Of a DNA stretch of 64,000 nucleotides, positions 53,113 through 61,741 are shown in pieces. Made by a program: the position numbers and the translations under genes. The notes below the pieces were generated by a model. The model saw only the letters and a list, made by a program, of their open reading frames with translations, was not told the DNA's origin and did not search any database. Origin of the DNA: Tenacibaculum sp. (GTDB lineage: Bacteria > Bacteroidota > Bacteroidia > Flavobacteriales > Flavobacteriaceae); the NCBI GenBank assembly GCA_018456245.1, contig JAGYHQ010000003.1, positions 1 through 64,000 on the forward strand, in the 5' to 3' direction. Numbering within the stretch: position 1 is the first letter of the stretch; every line of letters begins with the position of its first letter.

Positions 53113-53120
53113 TATATTTG
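53113..53120 (+). promoter_or_regulatory. Candidate promoter of ppdK (-7 TATATTTG, -33 TTTTG)
   Basis: TTG-N18-TATATTTG matches the Bacteroidetes promoter consensus. Confidence 0.6.
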
Positions 53121-53218
53121 TGAAGAATTTTTATAAATAAAAAGAACTATAAATATTTAAAATTAAAGTAATTAACAAAATTATAATTAACAACAACAAC
53201 AAATAATTAAGGTATCTA

Positions 53219-55945
53219 ATGAAAACGAAATTAGAAGTTAAAAAAAGTATTTACAAGTTTGGTAATAAGAAAGCAGATGGAGATAGTACTATGAGAAACC
53301 TTTTGGGTGGTAAAGGTGCAAATTTGGCTGAGATGAGCCGTATAGGTATTCCTGTTCCTCCGGGGTTTACAATAACTACAGAAGTCTGTTCAGAATATAA
53401 CAAATTAGGTGAAGATGTAGTAATTAATGCTATAAAGAATGATGTTGAAGAATCTATAGCTTATATTGAAAATATTATAGGTGCTAAGTTTGGAGATAAA
53501 GAAAATCCGTTATTAGTTTCTGTTCGTTCAGGGGCGAGAGTTTCTATGCCAGGGATGATGGATACCGTACTTAATTTAGGTTTAAATGATGATGCAGTTA
53601 TTGGTATAGCAAAAAAAACAAATAATGAGCGTTTTGCTTGGGATTCATATCGTCGTTTTATACAAATGTATAGTAGTGTTGTTTTAGATATGAAACCGAA
53701 ATCAAAAGAAGATATTGATCCTTTTGAAGAAATTTTAGAAGAAGTAAAAGAAAAGAGAAATTTTGAATTAGATACCCAATTAACTGTTGATGACTTAAAA
53801 GATTTAGTAGTTAAATTTAAAAAAGTTGTTAAGGAATATATAGGAGAAGAATTCCCAACAAATCCTTGGGAGCAATTATGGAAAGCAATTATTGCTGTTT
53901 TTGATAGTTGGAATAGTGATAGAGCTATTTATTATAGAAATATGAATGGTTTCCCTAATGATTGGGGAACGGCTGTAAACGTTCAATCAATGGTGTTTGG
54001 AAATATGGGTAATACCTCAGGAACAGGGGTGTGTTTTACCAGAGATTCAGCTACAGGAGAAAACGTTTTTAATGGCGAATATTTAATAAATGCACAAGGA
54101 GAAGATGTAGTTGCGGGTGTTAGAACTCCTCAACAAATTACAAAAGAGGGGTCATTAAATTGGGCTAAATTGGCAAAAATATCAGAAGAAGAAAGAGTTA
54201 GTAAATATCCGTCTTTAGAAGAATTAATGCCTGAAATTTATAATCAATTAAATGAACTTCAAAAAACTTTAGAAAACCATTATAAAGATATGCAAGATAT
54301 TGAGTTTACCATACAAGAAGGTAAATTATGGTTTTTGCAAACTCGTAATGGAAAGCGTACAGGGGCATCAATGGTTAAAATAGCAATGGACTTGCTAAAA
54401 GAAGGTTTAATAACAGAAAAAGAAGCGTTATTAAAAATTGAGCCTAATAAATTAGATGAATTACTACATCCTATTTTCAATCCTCAATCATTAGAAAAAG
54501 GACAATTAATAGCACAAGGATTACCAGCTTCACCGGGTGCATCAACAGGACAAATTGTATTCTTTGCAGATGAAGCAAAAAAATATAAAGAAAGTATTTT
54601 AGTACGTGTTGAAACTTCCCCTGAAGATTTAGAAGGAATGAATGTTGCTAAAGGTATTTTAACAGCTCGTGGAGGTATGACTTCTCACGCAGCCGTTGTT
54701 GCTAGGGGAATGGGAAAATGTTGCGTGTCAGGAGCAGGAGCTTTAAGAATTAATTACAAGAAAAGAATGCTTACTGTTAATGGTAAGGAATATAAAGAAG
54801 GAGATTGGATTTCTTTAAATGGTTCAACAGGAAATGTTTACGAAGGTAAAATAGATACTATAAACCCTGAAGTTGGAGGGGATTTTGCAGATATAATGGC
54901 ATTGGCTGATAAATATGCAACAATGCAGGTAAGAACAAATGCTGATTCACCAAAAGATGCTGAAATTGCCCGTAAATTTGGTGCTAAGGGAATAGGATTA
55001 ACACGTACAGAGCATATGTTTTTTGAAGCTGATAGAATTAAAGCAATGCGTGAAATGATTTTAGTAGATACCAAAGAGGAAAGAGAATTGGCTTTAAGTA
55101 AATTATTACCTATGCAACGTTCTGATTTTGAAGGTATTTTTCAGGCAATGGAAGGTTTACCAGTAACAGTACGTTTGTTAGACCCTCCTTTACACGAATT
55201 TGTTCCTCACGAGTTAGCAAATCAACAAGAAATGGCTGATGAAATGGGTATTTCTTTAGAAAAAGTTCAATCTAAAATAGAAGAATTAGAGGAATTTAAC
55301 CCTATGTTAGGGCATAGAGGGTGTAGATTAGGAAACACATATCCTGAAATTACTGAAATGCAAACAAGAGCAATTATTGAGGCTGCTTTAAACTTAAAAG
55401 AGAAAGGTGTTAAAGCGATGCCAGAAATAATGATACCTCTTATAGGAACTGTTGAAGAATATATTGAGCAAGAAAATATTATTAAAAAAACTGCAAATAC
55501 TGTTTTTGAAGAAAGAAATGATACTATTGATTATTTGGTAGGTACTATGATTGAAATACCAAGAGCAGCTTTAACGGCTGATTTAATTGCTGATAGAGCA
55601 GATTTCTTCTCTTTTGGAACAAATGATTTAACTCAAATGACATTTGGGTATTCGCGTGATGATGCAGCTAAATTCTTACCTATTTATCTTGAAAAAGGAA
55701 TTTTAAAAGTTGATCCTTTTGAAGTTTTAGACCAAGAAGGAGTGGGACAATTGGTAGAAATAGCTTCTAAAAAAGGAAGAAGTATAAAGAAAAATTTAAA
55801 ACTTGGTATTTGTGGAGAACATGGAGGAGAGCCAAGTTCAGTAGAGTTTTGTTATAGAAACGGCTTAGATTACGTAAGCTGTTCTCCTTTTAGGGTTCCT
55901 ATTGCAAGGGTAGCTTCGGCCATTGCAACAATAAAAGAAAGTTAA
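53219..55945 (+). CDS. ppdK: Pyruvate, phosphate dikinase
   Basis: LLGGKGANLAEMSRIGIPVPPGFTI, GGMTSHAAVVARGMGKCCVSG, CGEHGGEPSSVEF. Confidence 0.96.
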   Translation: MKTKLEVKKSIYKFGNKKADGDSTMRNLLGGKGANLAEMSRIGIPVPPGFTITTEVCSEYNKLGEDVVINAIKNDVEESIAYIENIIGAKFGDKENPLLVSVRSGARVSMPGMMDTVLNLGLNDDAVIGIAKKTNNERFAWDSYRRFIQMYSSVVLDMKPKSKEDIDPFEEILEEVKEKRNFELDTQLTVDDLKDLVVKFKKVVKEYIGEEFPTNPWEQLWKAIIAVFDSWNSDRAIYYRNMNGFPNDWGTAVNVQSMVFGNMGNTSGTGVCFTRDSATGENVFNGEYLINAQGEDVVAGVRTPQQITKEGSLNWAKLAKISEEERVSKYPSLEELMPEIYNQLNELQKTLENHYKDMQDIEFTIQEGKLWFLQTRNGKRTGASMVKIAMDLLKEGLITEKEALLKIEPNKLDELLHPIFNPQSLEKGQLIAQGLPASPGASTGQIVFFADEAKKYKESILVRVETSPEDLEGMNVAKGILTARGGMTSHAAVVARGMGKCCVSGAGALRINYKKRMLTVNGKEYKEGDWISLNGSTGNVYEGKIDTINPEVGGDFADIMALADKYATMQVRTNADSPKDAEIARKFGAKGIGLTRTEHMFFEADRIKAMREMILVDTKEERELALSKLLPMQRSDFEGIFQAMEGLPVTVRLLDPPLHEFVPHELANQQEMADEMGISLEKVQSKIEELEEFNPMLGHRGCRLGNTYPEITEMQTRAIIEAALNLKEKGVKAMPEIMIPLIGTVEEYIEQENIIKKTANTVFEERNDTIDYLVGTMIEIPRAALTADLIADRADFFSFGTNDLTQMTFGYSRDDAAKFLPIYLEKGILKVDPFEVLDQEGVGQLVEIASKKGRSIKKNLKLGICGEHGGEPSSVEFCYRNGLDYVSCSPFRVPIARVASAIATIKES

Positions 55946-55968
55946 AAAATAAAAGTAATTTATAATAA

Positions 55969-55999
55969 GGATGTCATTGTTTTTTATGACATCCTTTTT
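55969..55999 (+). terminator. Intrinsic terminator of ppdK
   Basis: GGATGTCAT/ATGACATCC then TTTTT. Confidence 0.8.
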
Positions 56000-56012
56000 G
56001 TAATTAAGATAT

Positions 56013-56588
56013 ATGAATATACTAATATTAGATAATTATGATTCATTTACCTACAATTTAGCACATTATGTAGAAGATATTACAGGTAAATTACCTGATG
56101 TGTATAAAAATGATGAAATAACGGTTGATGAAATAAAAAATTATGATATTATTATTTTATCACCTGGGCCGGGTTTGCCAAGTGAAGCAGGAATTTTAAA
56201 AGAAGTTATAAGAACTTATGCAGGTAAAATTCCAATTTTAGGAGTGTGTTTAGGTTTACAAGCAATTGTTGAAGTTTTTGGAGGGAAGTTAAAGAATTTA
56301 GATGAAGTTTTTCATGGAGTTGCATCAACAGTAAATGTAATGAATACGGATAGTGTTTTATTTAAAGATATTTCAGAAAAATTTGAAGTTGGGAGATATC
56401 ATTCGTGGGTTGCATCAAAAAATAATTTTCCAAAAGATTTAGAAGTTACTTGTGAAGATAAATTTGGTAATATTATGGCAATTAAACATAAAAAACACAA
56501 AATAGAGGCTGTTCAATTTCATCCTGAAAGTATTTTAACGCCTTTTGGAAAAAAAATGATGGCTAATTTTATTAATAGTATTAATTAA
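56013..56588 (+). CDS. Glutamine amidotransferase, anthranilate/aminodeoxychorismate synthase component II
   Basis: ILDNYDSFTYNLAHYVED, GVCLGLQAIVEVFGG, VQFHPESILTPFG; trpG versus pabA not decidable from sequence alone. Confidence 0.92.
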   Translation: MNILILDNYDSFTYNLAHYVEDITGKLPDVYKNDEITVDEIKNYDIIILSPGPGLPSEAGILKEVIRTYAGKIPILGVCLGLQAIVEVFGGKLKNLDEVFHGVASTVNVMNTDSVLFKDISEKFEVGRYHSWVASKNNFPKDLEVTCEDKFGNIMAIKHKKHKIEAVQFHPESILTPFGKKMMANFINSIN

Positions 56589-56613
56589 TTTTTTAGTTTA
56601 AATAAAAAAAGTG

Positions 56614-56621
56614 TACATTTG
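56614..56621 (+). promoter_or_regulatory. Candidate -7 element (TACATTTG) of the trpB leader transcript
   Basis: TAnnTTTG match, last base 8 nt before leader-peptide-1 ATG. Confidence 0.6.
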
Positions 56622-56629
56622 TAGTAACA

Positions 56630-56683
56630 ATGAAACAGAATTCAACAAATACAATATGGTGGAAATCTCTTAACAAAAGTTAG
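56630..56683 (+). CDS. Trp leader peptide 1 (MKQNSTNTIWWKSLNKS)
   Basis: 17-codon ORF with two consecutive Trp codons followed by a rho-independent terminator. Confidence 0.8.
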   Translation: MKQNSTNTIWWKSLNKS

Positions 56684-56715
56684 TGGGACTATTTTTCGTA
56701 CAAAAAATATTATAG

Positions 56716-56745
56716 AAAGGCTTATCTCATGATAAGCCTTTTTTT
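56716..56745 (+). terminator. Attenuator terminator 1
   Basis: AAAGGCTTATC-TCAT-GATAAGCCTTT then T-run. Confidence 0.88.
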
Positions 56746-56766
56746 ATTGAAAAAAATAATAAACAA

Positions 56767-56820
56767 ATGACAAATTTTAAATTAAATAATTGGTGGTGGA
56801 TAACTCAAAACACAAGTTAG
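56767..56820 (+). CDS. Trp leader peptide 2 (MTNFKLNNWWWITQNTS)
   Basis: 17-codon ORF with three consecutive Trp codons followed by a rho-independent terminator. Confidence 0.82.
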   Translation: MTNFKLNNWWWITQNTS

Positions 56821-56852
56821 TGAGTTTATCCGTGTATATAATAAAATTACAG

Positions 56853-56881
56853 AAAGGCCTATCTCACGATAGGTCTTTTTT
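56853..56881 (+). terminator. Attenuator terminator 2
   Basis: AAAGGCCTATC-TCAC-GATAGGTCTTT (one G.U pair) then T-run. Confidence 0.88.
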
Positions 56882-56923
56882 AGTTAAAAAAAAACAAATA
56901 ATAATAAATTAAAAACAATTAAA

Positions 56924-58108
56924 ATGAAGTATCAAGTAAACGAAAAAGGTTATTACGGAAAGTTTGGAGGAGCATTTATTCCGCCAATGCTACAGCCAAA
57001 TGTAAAAGAATTAGAAGATAATTATTTAAAAATTATTCAGTCAGAAGCATTTCAAAAAGAGTATAAAGAATTATTACAAGATTATGTGGGACGACCAAGT
57101 CCGTTGTATTATGCAAAAAACTTATCTAATAAATATGGAACACATATTTATTTAAAACGAGAGGATTTAAACCATACAGGGGCACATAAAATTAACAATA
57201 CTATCGGTCAAATTTTAATAGCAAAACATCTTGGAAAGAAAAAAATAATTGCAGAAACAGGAGCAGGGCAACACGGGGTGGCAACAGCAACAGCTTGTGC
57301 TTTAATGGGTATGGAATGTACCGTTATTATGGGAGCAGAAGATATTAAACGCCAAGCACCAAATGTATCAAGAATGAAAATGCTTGGGGCAACTGTAAAA
57401 CCAGCAAATTCAGGCTCAGCAACATTAAAAGAAGCTGTTGATGAGGCATTAGGGTATTGGATGGAAGACCCAACAGCATTTTTTTTAATAGGCTCGGTAG
57501 TAGGTCCTCACCCTTATCCTGATATGGTTGCAAGGTTACAATCGGTTATTTCCGAAGAAATTAAAAAACAATTAAAAGAGAAAACAGGAAAAGAAAACCC
57601 TGATACTATTATTGCTTGTGTTGGAGGAGGTAGTAATGCCACAGGTGCTTTTTATCATTTTTTAGATGATGAAGAGGTGGAATTAGTTGTAGTAGAATCG
57701 GCAGGTTGTGGAGTAAATTCAGGGAAAACGGCGGCTACCTTACATTTAGGAAAAGAGGGAGTTTTACATGGAAGTAAAACAATTTTAATGCAAGATGAAA
57801 ACGGAGAGGTTATAGAGCCATATTCAATTTCAGCAGGATTAGATTACCCCGGAGTAGGACCTCTTTTTGCCCATTTAAATGATGTAGGAAGAATAAAATT
57901 AATTAGTGTAACCGATGATGAAGCTTTAAATTCAGCTTATGAACTAACCAGAATTGAGGGGATTATTCCTGCATTAGAAAGTTCTCACGCAGTGGCAGTT
58001 TTATCTAAAATGAAGTTTAAAAAAGACCAAGTGGTTGTGGTAAATTTATCAGGACGAGGAGATAAGGATTTAGAAACGTATATGAAAAGTTTAAAAGATT
58101 ATGAGTAA
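56924..58108 (+). CDS. trpB: Tryptophan synthase beta chain
   Basis: [57 protein letters not shown]. Confidence 0.97.
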   Translation: MKYQVNEKGYYGKFGGAFIPPMLQPNVKELEDNYLKIIQSEAFQKEYKELLQDYVGRPSPLYYAKNLSNKYGTHIYLKREDLNHTGAHKINNTIGQILIAKHLGKKKIIAETGAGQHGVATATACALMGMECTVIMGAEDIKRQAPNVSRMKMLGATVKPANSGSATLKEAVDEALGYWMEDPTAFFLIGSVVGPHPYPDMVARLQSVISEEIKKQLKEKTGKENPDTIIACVGGGSNATGAFYHFLDDEEVELVVVESAGCGVNSGKTAATLHLGKEGVLHGSKTILMQDENGEVIEPYSISAGLDYPGVGPLFAHLNDVGRIKLISVTDDEALNSAYELTRIEGIIPALESSHAVAVLSKMKFKKDQVVVVNLSGRGDKDLETYMKSLKDYE

Positions 58109-58155
58109 AATTTATAATATGATTTGTTGTAAATTTGTTTAAAATTGTAAACGAA

Positions 58156-58341
58156 ATGTATCCTTATCATAATAGAATTAAGCAACGTATAAAAAACGAT
58201 GAATTAGTAGGTTATGAATATGTAGAAAAATACAAGAATATATCTCCTTGTTTATTGTTGTATTTTTCTACCGAGCCTAAAATTCGTCCTATTAGAGAAC
58301 ACCGTTTTAAAGAATACGAAGAAATTTTAAAAAGTTTTTAA
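58156..58341 (+). CDS. Small conserved-looking hypothetical protein
   Basis: MYPYHNRIKQRIKNDELVGYEYVEKYKNISPCLLLYFSTEPKIRPIREHRFKEYEEILKSF, 61 aa, tight spacing to trpB and ruvB. Confidence 0.75.
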   Translation: MYPYHNRIKQRIKNDELVGYEYVEKYKNISPCLLLYFSTEPKIRPIREHRFKEYEEILKSF

Positions 58342-58365
58342 AAGTTCTGTTATATTTGTAAGTAT

Positions 58366-59391
58366 ATGAATGAAAATTTAAACCCTGAAAATAGTAATTT
58401 AACAAATGAAGATTTAGATGTAGAAAAAAAACTACGTCCTCTTTCGTTTGATGATTTTACTGGGCAAGACCAAGCTATTGAAAATCTTAAAATTTTTGTA
58501 GAAGCGGCAAATATGCGAGATGAAGCTCTTGACCACACTTTGTTTCACGGTCCGCCGGGGTTAGGGAAAACTACACTAGCACATATTTTAGCCAATGAAT
58601 TAAATGTTGGTATAAAGGTAACATCGGGTCCTGTTTTAGATAAACCGGGTGATTTAGCAGGGCTGTTAACCAATCTTGATGAAAGAGATGTTTTATTTAT
58701 TGATGAAATTCATCGTTTAAGTCCAATTGTAGAAGAATACTTGTATTCGGCTATGGAAGATTATAAGATTGATATTATGATTGAATCAGGGCCTAACGCA
58801 CGAACTGTTCAAATTGATTTAGAGCCGTTTACATTAATAGGTGCAACAACTCGTTCAGGATTATTAACAGCACCAATGAGAGCAAGGTTTGGTATTAGTA
58901 GCCGTTTACATTATTATTCAACTGAATTATTATCAACCATTGTACAAAGGAGTGCCTATATTTTAAATGTGCCAATTTCTATGGAAGCAGCCATTGAAAT
59001 AGCAGGAAGAAGTAGAGGAACGCCACGTATTGCCAATGCATTACTACGCAGAGTGAGAGATTTTGCACAAATAAAAAGCAATGGTAAAATTGATATTAAA
59101 ATAGCCAAATTTGCTTTACAAGCCTTAAATGTAGATTCTTACGGGTTGGATGAAATGGATAATAAAATTTTATCTACAATAATTGATAAATTTAAAGGAG
59201 GACCTGTTGGTATTTCTACCTTAGCTACCGCAGTGGGTGAAAATGCTGAAACCATTGAAGAGGTTTACGAACCTTTTTTAATTCAGCAAGGTTTTATAAT
59301 GCGTACCCCAAGAGGTAGAGAAGTAACCGATTTAGCTTATAAACACCTTGGAAAGATTAAAAATAATCTTTCACAAGGAGAATTGTTTTAA
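58366..59391 (+). CDS. ruvB: Holliday junction branch migration DNA helicase RuvB
   Basis: [62 protein letters not shown]. Confidence 0.97.
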   Translation: MNENLNPENSNLTNEDLDVEKKLRPLSFDDFTGQDQAIENLKIFVEAANMRDEALDHTLFHGPPGLGKTTLAHILANELNVGIKVTSGPVLDKPGDLAGLLTNLDERDVLFIDEIHRLSPIVEEYLYSAMEDYKIDIMIESGPNARTVQIDLEPFTLIGATTRSGLLTAPMRARFGISSRLHYYSTELLSTIVQRSAYILNVPISMEAAIEIAGRSRGTPRIANALLRRVRDFAQIKSNGKIDIKIAKFALQALNVDSYGLDEMDNKILSTIIDKFKGGPVGISTLATAVGENAETIEEVYEPFLIQQGFIMRTPRGREVTDLAYKHLGKIKNNLSQGELF

Positions 59392-59411
59392 ATTAGGATA
59401 TTTTATAAAAA

Positions 59412-61550
59412 CTAAAATTTCAAAGTTAAACCTATTAAAAAGTTACGTGTTGCTTGAGGATAATACCCTGAATAACCAACGGTTTTACCTTTACTAACAT
59501 AAGTTCCAAAGTAACCTCTGTCCACATATTCTTTGTTAAAAATGTTATTTACAAGCCCTGATAAAACGATATATTTAAAAATCTTTTTAGGTTTTATCTC
59601 GTAAGTAACATTCAAATCAGAAGTGAAATAATCTTCTAATAAATCGCTGTAAGGAATTCCCCATGCTTCGCCGTTTATGCGATTTTCTAAATTACTCATA
59701 TGTTGCTCTCCAACGTATTTAGATAAAAATGAAATCTGTAAATTTTCCGTAGGAATATAAGTAATGATATTTCCAGCTATGACATTTGGCGAGAAAGAAA
59801 TCGCTGTATTTCCTAAATTTTCAATTTTTCCGTCAATTTCAGTTCTAAAATCTACGTTTTTATGATGATTATAAGAGAAATTAGGCTGAATAATTAATTT
59901 GTTATTGATATTGAAAAAGGCATCAATCTCAATTCCTGCACGATAACTTTTTCCACTATTTTTTCTGATTGGGCTTCCTACATCGTTAATTTCCCCCGTT
60001 AAAACCAACTGATTTTCATAACCCATATAATATGCATTAGCATTTATTTTAATGTTTTCGCTATTATAACGGTATCCTAATTCAAAATCGTTTAGTGTTT
60101 CGTGTTGGTCTGTTCCGTTTTTGAAATCATCACGATTTGGCTCACGGTTTGCTCGTGCATACGATAAATAAGCACTATTAAAATTGTCAAACTTATAAGT
60201 CAAACCAGCCTTTGGATTAAAAAAGTTAAAATCTTTATTAACGTCCAAATTGCTTTGGTTAGAATTAACGCCTTTGGTTTTATAGTTGATAAATCTACCT
60301 TGTAAATCAACATATCCCATTAATTTTGGTAAAATATGAAAAGACGTTTTTATAAATGCTGAATTTTCTGTTTTTACAGCGTCGTTAAAGTAATATCTAT
60401 CACGGATTTTAGTATTTGATGCTAAATCACTTCCCCAAATTACTTCGCCAAAATGGTCACCCGTATAGTTTGTGAAAGATGTTCCTCCGATAACTTCTAA
60501 ACCTCCTTTTTTGTAATTCGCTGTGAAATTCATCACATAAAAATCGTTATCTAACCAACGACGAACAATCACATCACTTCCGTCAGTAATTAAATTTTTA
60601 AAATTTTTAGCCTCTTCTTTGTCTTTGAATTGTTCGTAATAACCTTTTCCTTTTGTGTAATTTAATCCAACGTTTGTTGACCAATATTTGTTGTATTTTT
60701 GTGTCCAATGCAACTGATAATGGTCTTGTTGATAGTTGTCCGTTTCGTTGTCATAAGTGTACGGATTTTGACGGCGATTTTCTTTCAGTTGTTTTGCATC
60801 TATACCATACCAAGCCTGATAAGTTTTTTCTTTTCCTCCGAAAACTAATGCTTTTATAATGGTATTATCATCGGAATAACTTCCTTGTAAAAAGTACGAT
60901 TTTAAGTCAGAAAATGCTCGGTCTATATAACCATCAGAATGAATGTTTGACAATCGTCCAGCAAATTCTACGTGGTTGTTTATCTTTCCTGTTGAATATT
61001 TTACGGTATGTTTTCTTGTGCCATAACTTCCGAATGAATTTGAAATTTCAGCATTTGATTTTTCTGAAATTTTATCAGTTAAAATATTTAAACTTGCACC
61101 AAAAGCACCTGAACCGTTTGTTGATGTCCCAACACCACGTTGTAATTGTAAACTTTCAGTTGATGAGGCAAAATCACTCATATTTACCCAAAAAGTGCCT
61201 TGACTTTCAGCATCATTATACGGAATTCCGTTAATAGTTACGTTAATGCGAGAGGCGTCCGAACCACGAACACGCATATAGGTATATCCAACCCCAGCAC
61301 CGGCGTCCGAAGACGTGATTACAGAGGGTAAATAGTTCATCAAAACGGGAATGTCTTGTCCTAAATTACGTTTTGAAATATCTTTTTTTGTTAGATTTGA
61401 ATGCGTTACAGGAGTATCTTCTTTTACCCTAACAGCATTTACGATAACTTCGTCTAACTTTTCAGACTTAATAGTGCCTTTTTCTATTTCTTGTCCAAAT
61501 CCGAGAGTAGAAATAGCTAAAATTAATAGTGAAAAAATTTGTTTTTTCAT
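59412..61550 (-). CDS. TonB-dependent receptor, candidate thiamine/thiamine-precursor importer
   Basis: Signal peptide, plug domain (QDIPVLMNYLPSVITSSDAGAGVGYTYMRVRGSDASRINVTINGIPYND), C-terminal NIFNKEYVDRGY...PQATRNFLIGLTLKF; preceded by TPP riboswitch. Confidence 0.92.
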   Translation of the reverse strand: MKKQIFSLLILAISTLGFGQEIEKGTIKSEKLDEVIVNAVRVKEDTPVTHSNLTKKDISKRNLGQDIPVLMNYLPSVITSSDAGAGVGYTYMRVRGSDASRINVTINGIPYNDAESQGTFWVNMSDFASSTESLQLQRGVGTSTNGSGAFGASLNILTDKISEKSNAEISNSFGSYGTRKHTVKYSTGKINNHVEFAGRLSNIHSDGYIDRAFSDLKSYFLQGSYSDDNTIIKALVFGGKEKTYQAWYGIDAKQLKENRRQNPYTYDNETDNYQQDHYQLHWTQKYNKYWSTNVGLNYTKGKGYYEQFKDKEEAKNFKNLITDGSDVIVRRWLDNDFYVMNFTANYKKGGLEVIGGTSFTNYTGDHFGEVIWGSDLASNTKIRDRYYFNDAVKTENSAFIKTSFHILPKLMGYVDLQGRFINYKTKGVNSNQSNLDVNKDFNFFNPKAGLTYKFDNFNSAYLSYARANREPNRDDFKNGTDQHETLNDFELGYRYNSENIKINANAYYMGYENQLVLTGEINDVGSPIRKNSGKSYRAGIEIDAFFNINNKLIIQPNFSYNHHKNVDFRTEIDGKIENLGNTAISFSPNVIAGNIITYIPTENLQISFLSKYVGEQHMSNLENRINGEAWGIPYSDLLEDYFTSDLNVTYEIKPKKIFKYIVLSGLVNNIFNKEYVDRGYFGTYVSKGKTVGYSGYYPQATRNFLIGLTLKF

Positions 61551-61649
61551 CAGTTAAAATATTTTTTAACCGAATAAAAAGAGGTAATTACTCGTATGTT
61601 ATTGAATAATTAAACAGTAATTATATACAATAAATTGCATATAAATTTC

Positions 61650-61733
61650 ACAATTCCCTAAACAGCATTACCTGTTCTAGGTTCATTGGGTATAATCTCA
61701 GCCGATATTTGGCACCCCTTTATGAGAATTGTG
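61650..61733 (-). ncRNA. TPP riboswitch (THI element)
   Basis: Minus strand CACAATTCTCATAAAGGGGTGCCAAATATCGGCTGAGATTATACCCAATGAACCTAGAACAGGTAATGCTGTTTAGGGAATTGTG: GGGGTGCC, GCTGAGA, ACCC, GAACCT, CAGGTAATGCTG.TTAGGGA core with closing P1 helix. Confidence 0.92.
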
Positions 61734-61741
61734 CAAATATA
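61734..61741 (-). promoter_or_regulatory. Candidate -7 element (TATATTTG) for the riboswitch/receptor transcript
   Basis: TAnnTTTG immediately upstream of riboswitch P1. Confidence 0.55.

Noticed and set aside
60914-61234. Antisense ORF of 106 aa inside the TonB receptor gene
   Set aside because: Opposite strand of a confidently coding gene, H/L/Q-rich shadow translation with no recognisable domain. Same reasoning for 35026..35343, 28371..28664, 11749..12048, 12009..12233, 24150..24404, 17092..17283, 19024..19248, 19981..20208 and 57345..57533.
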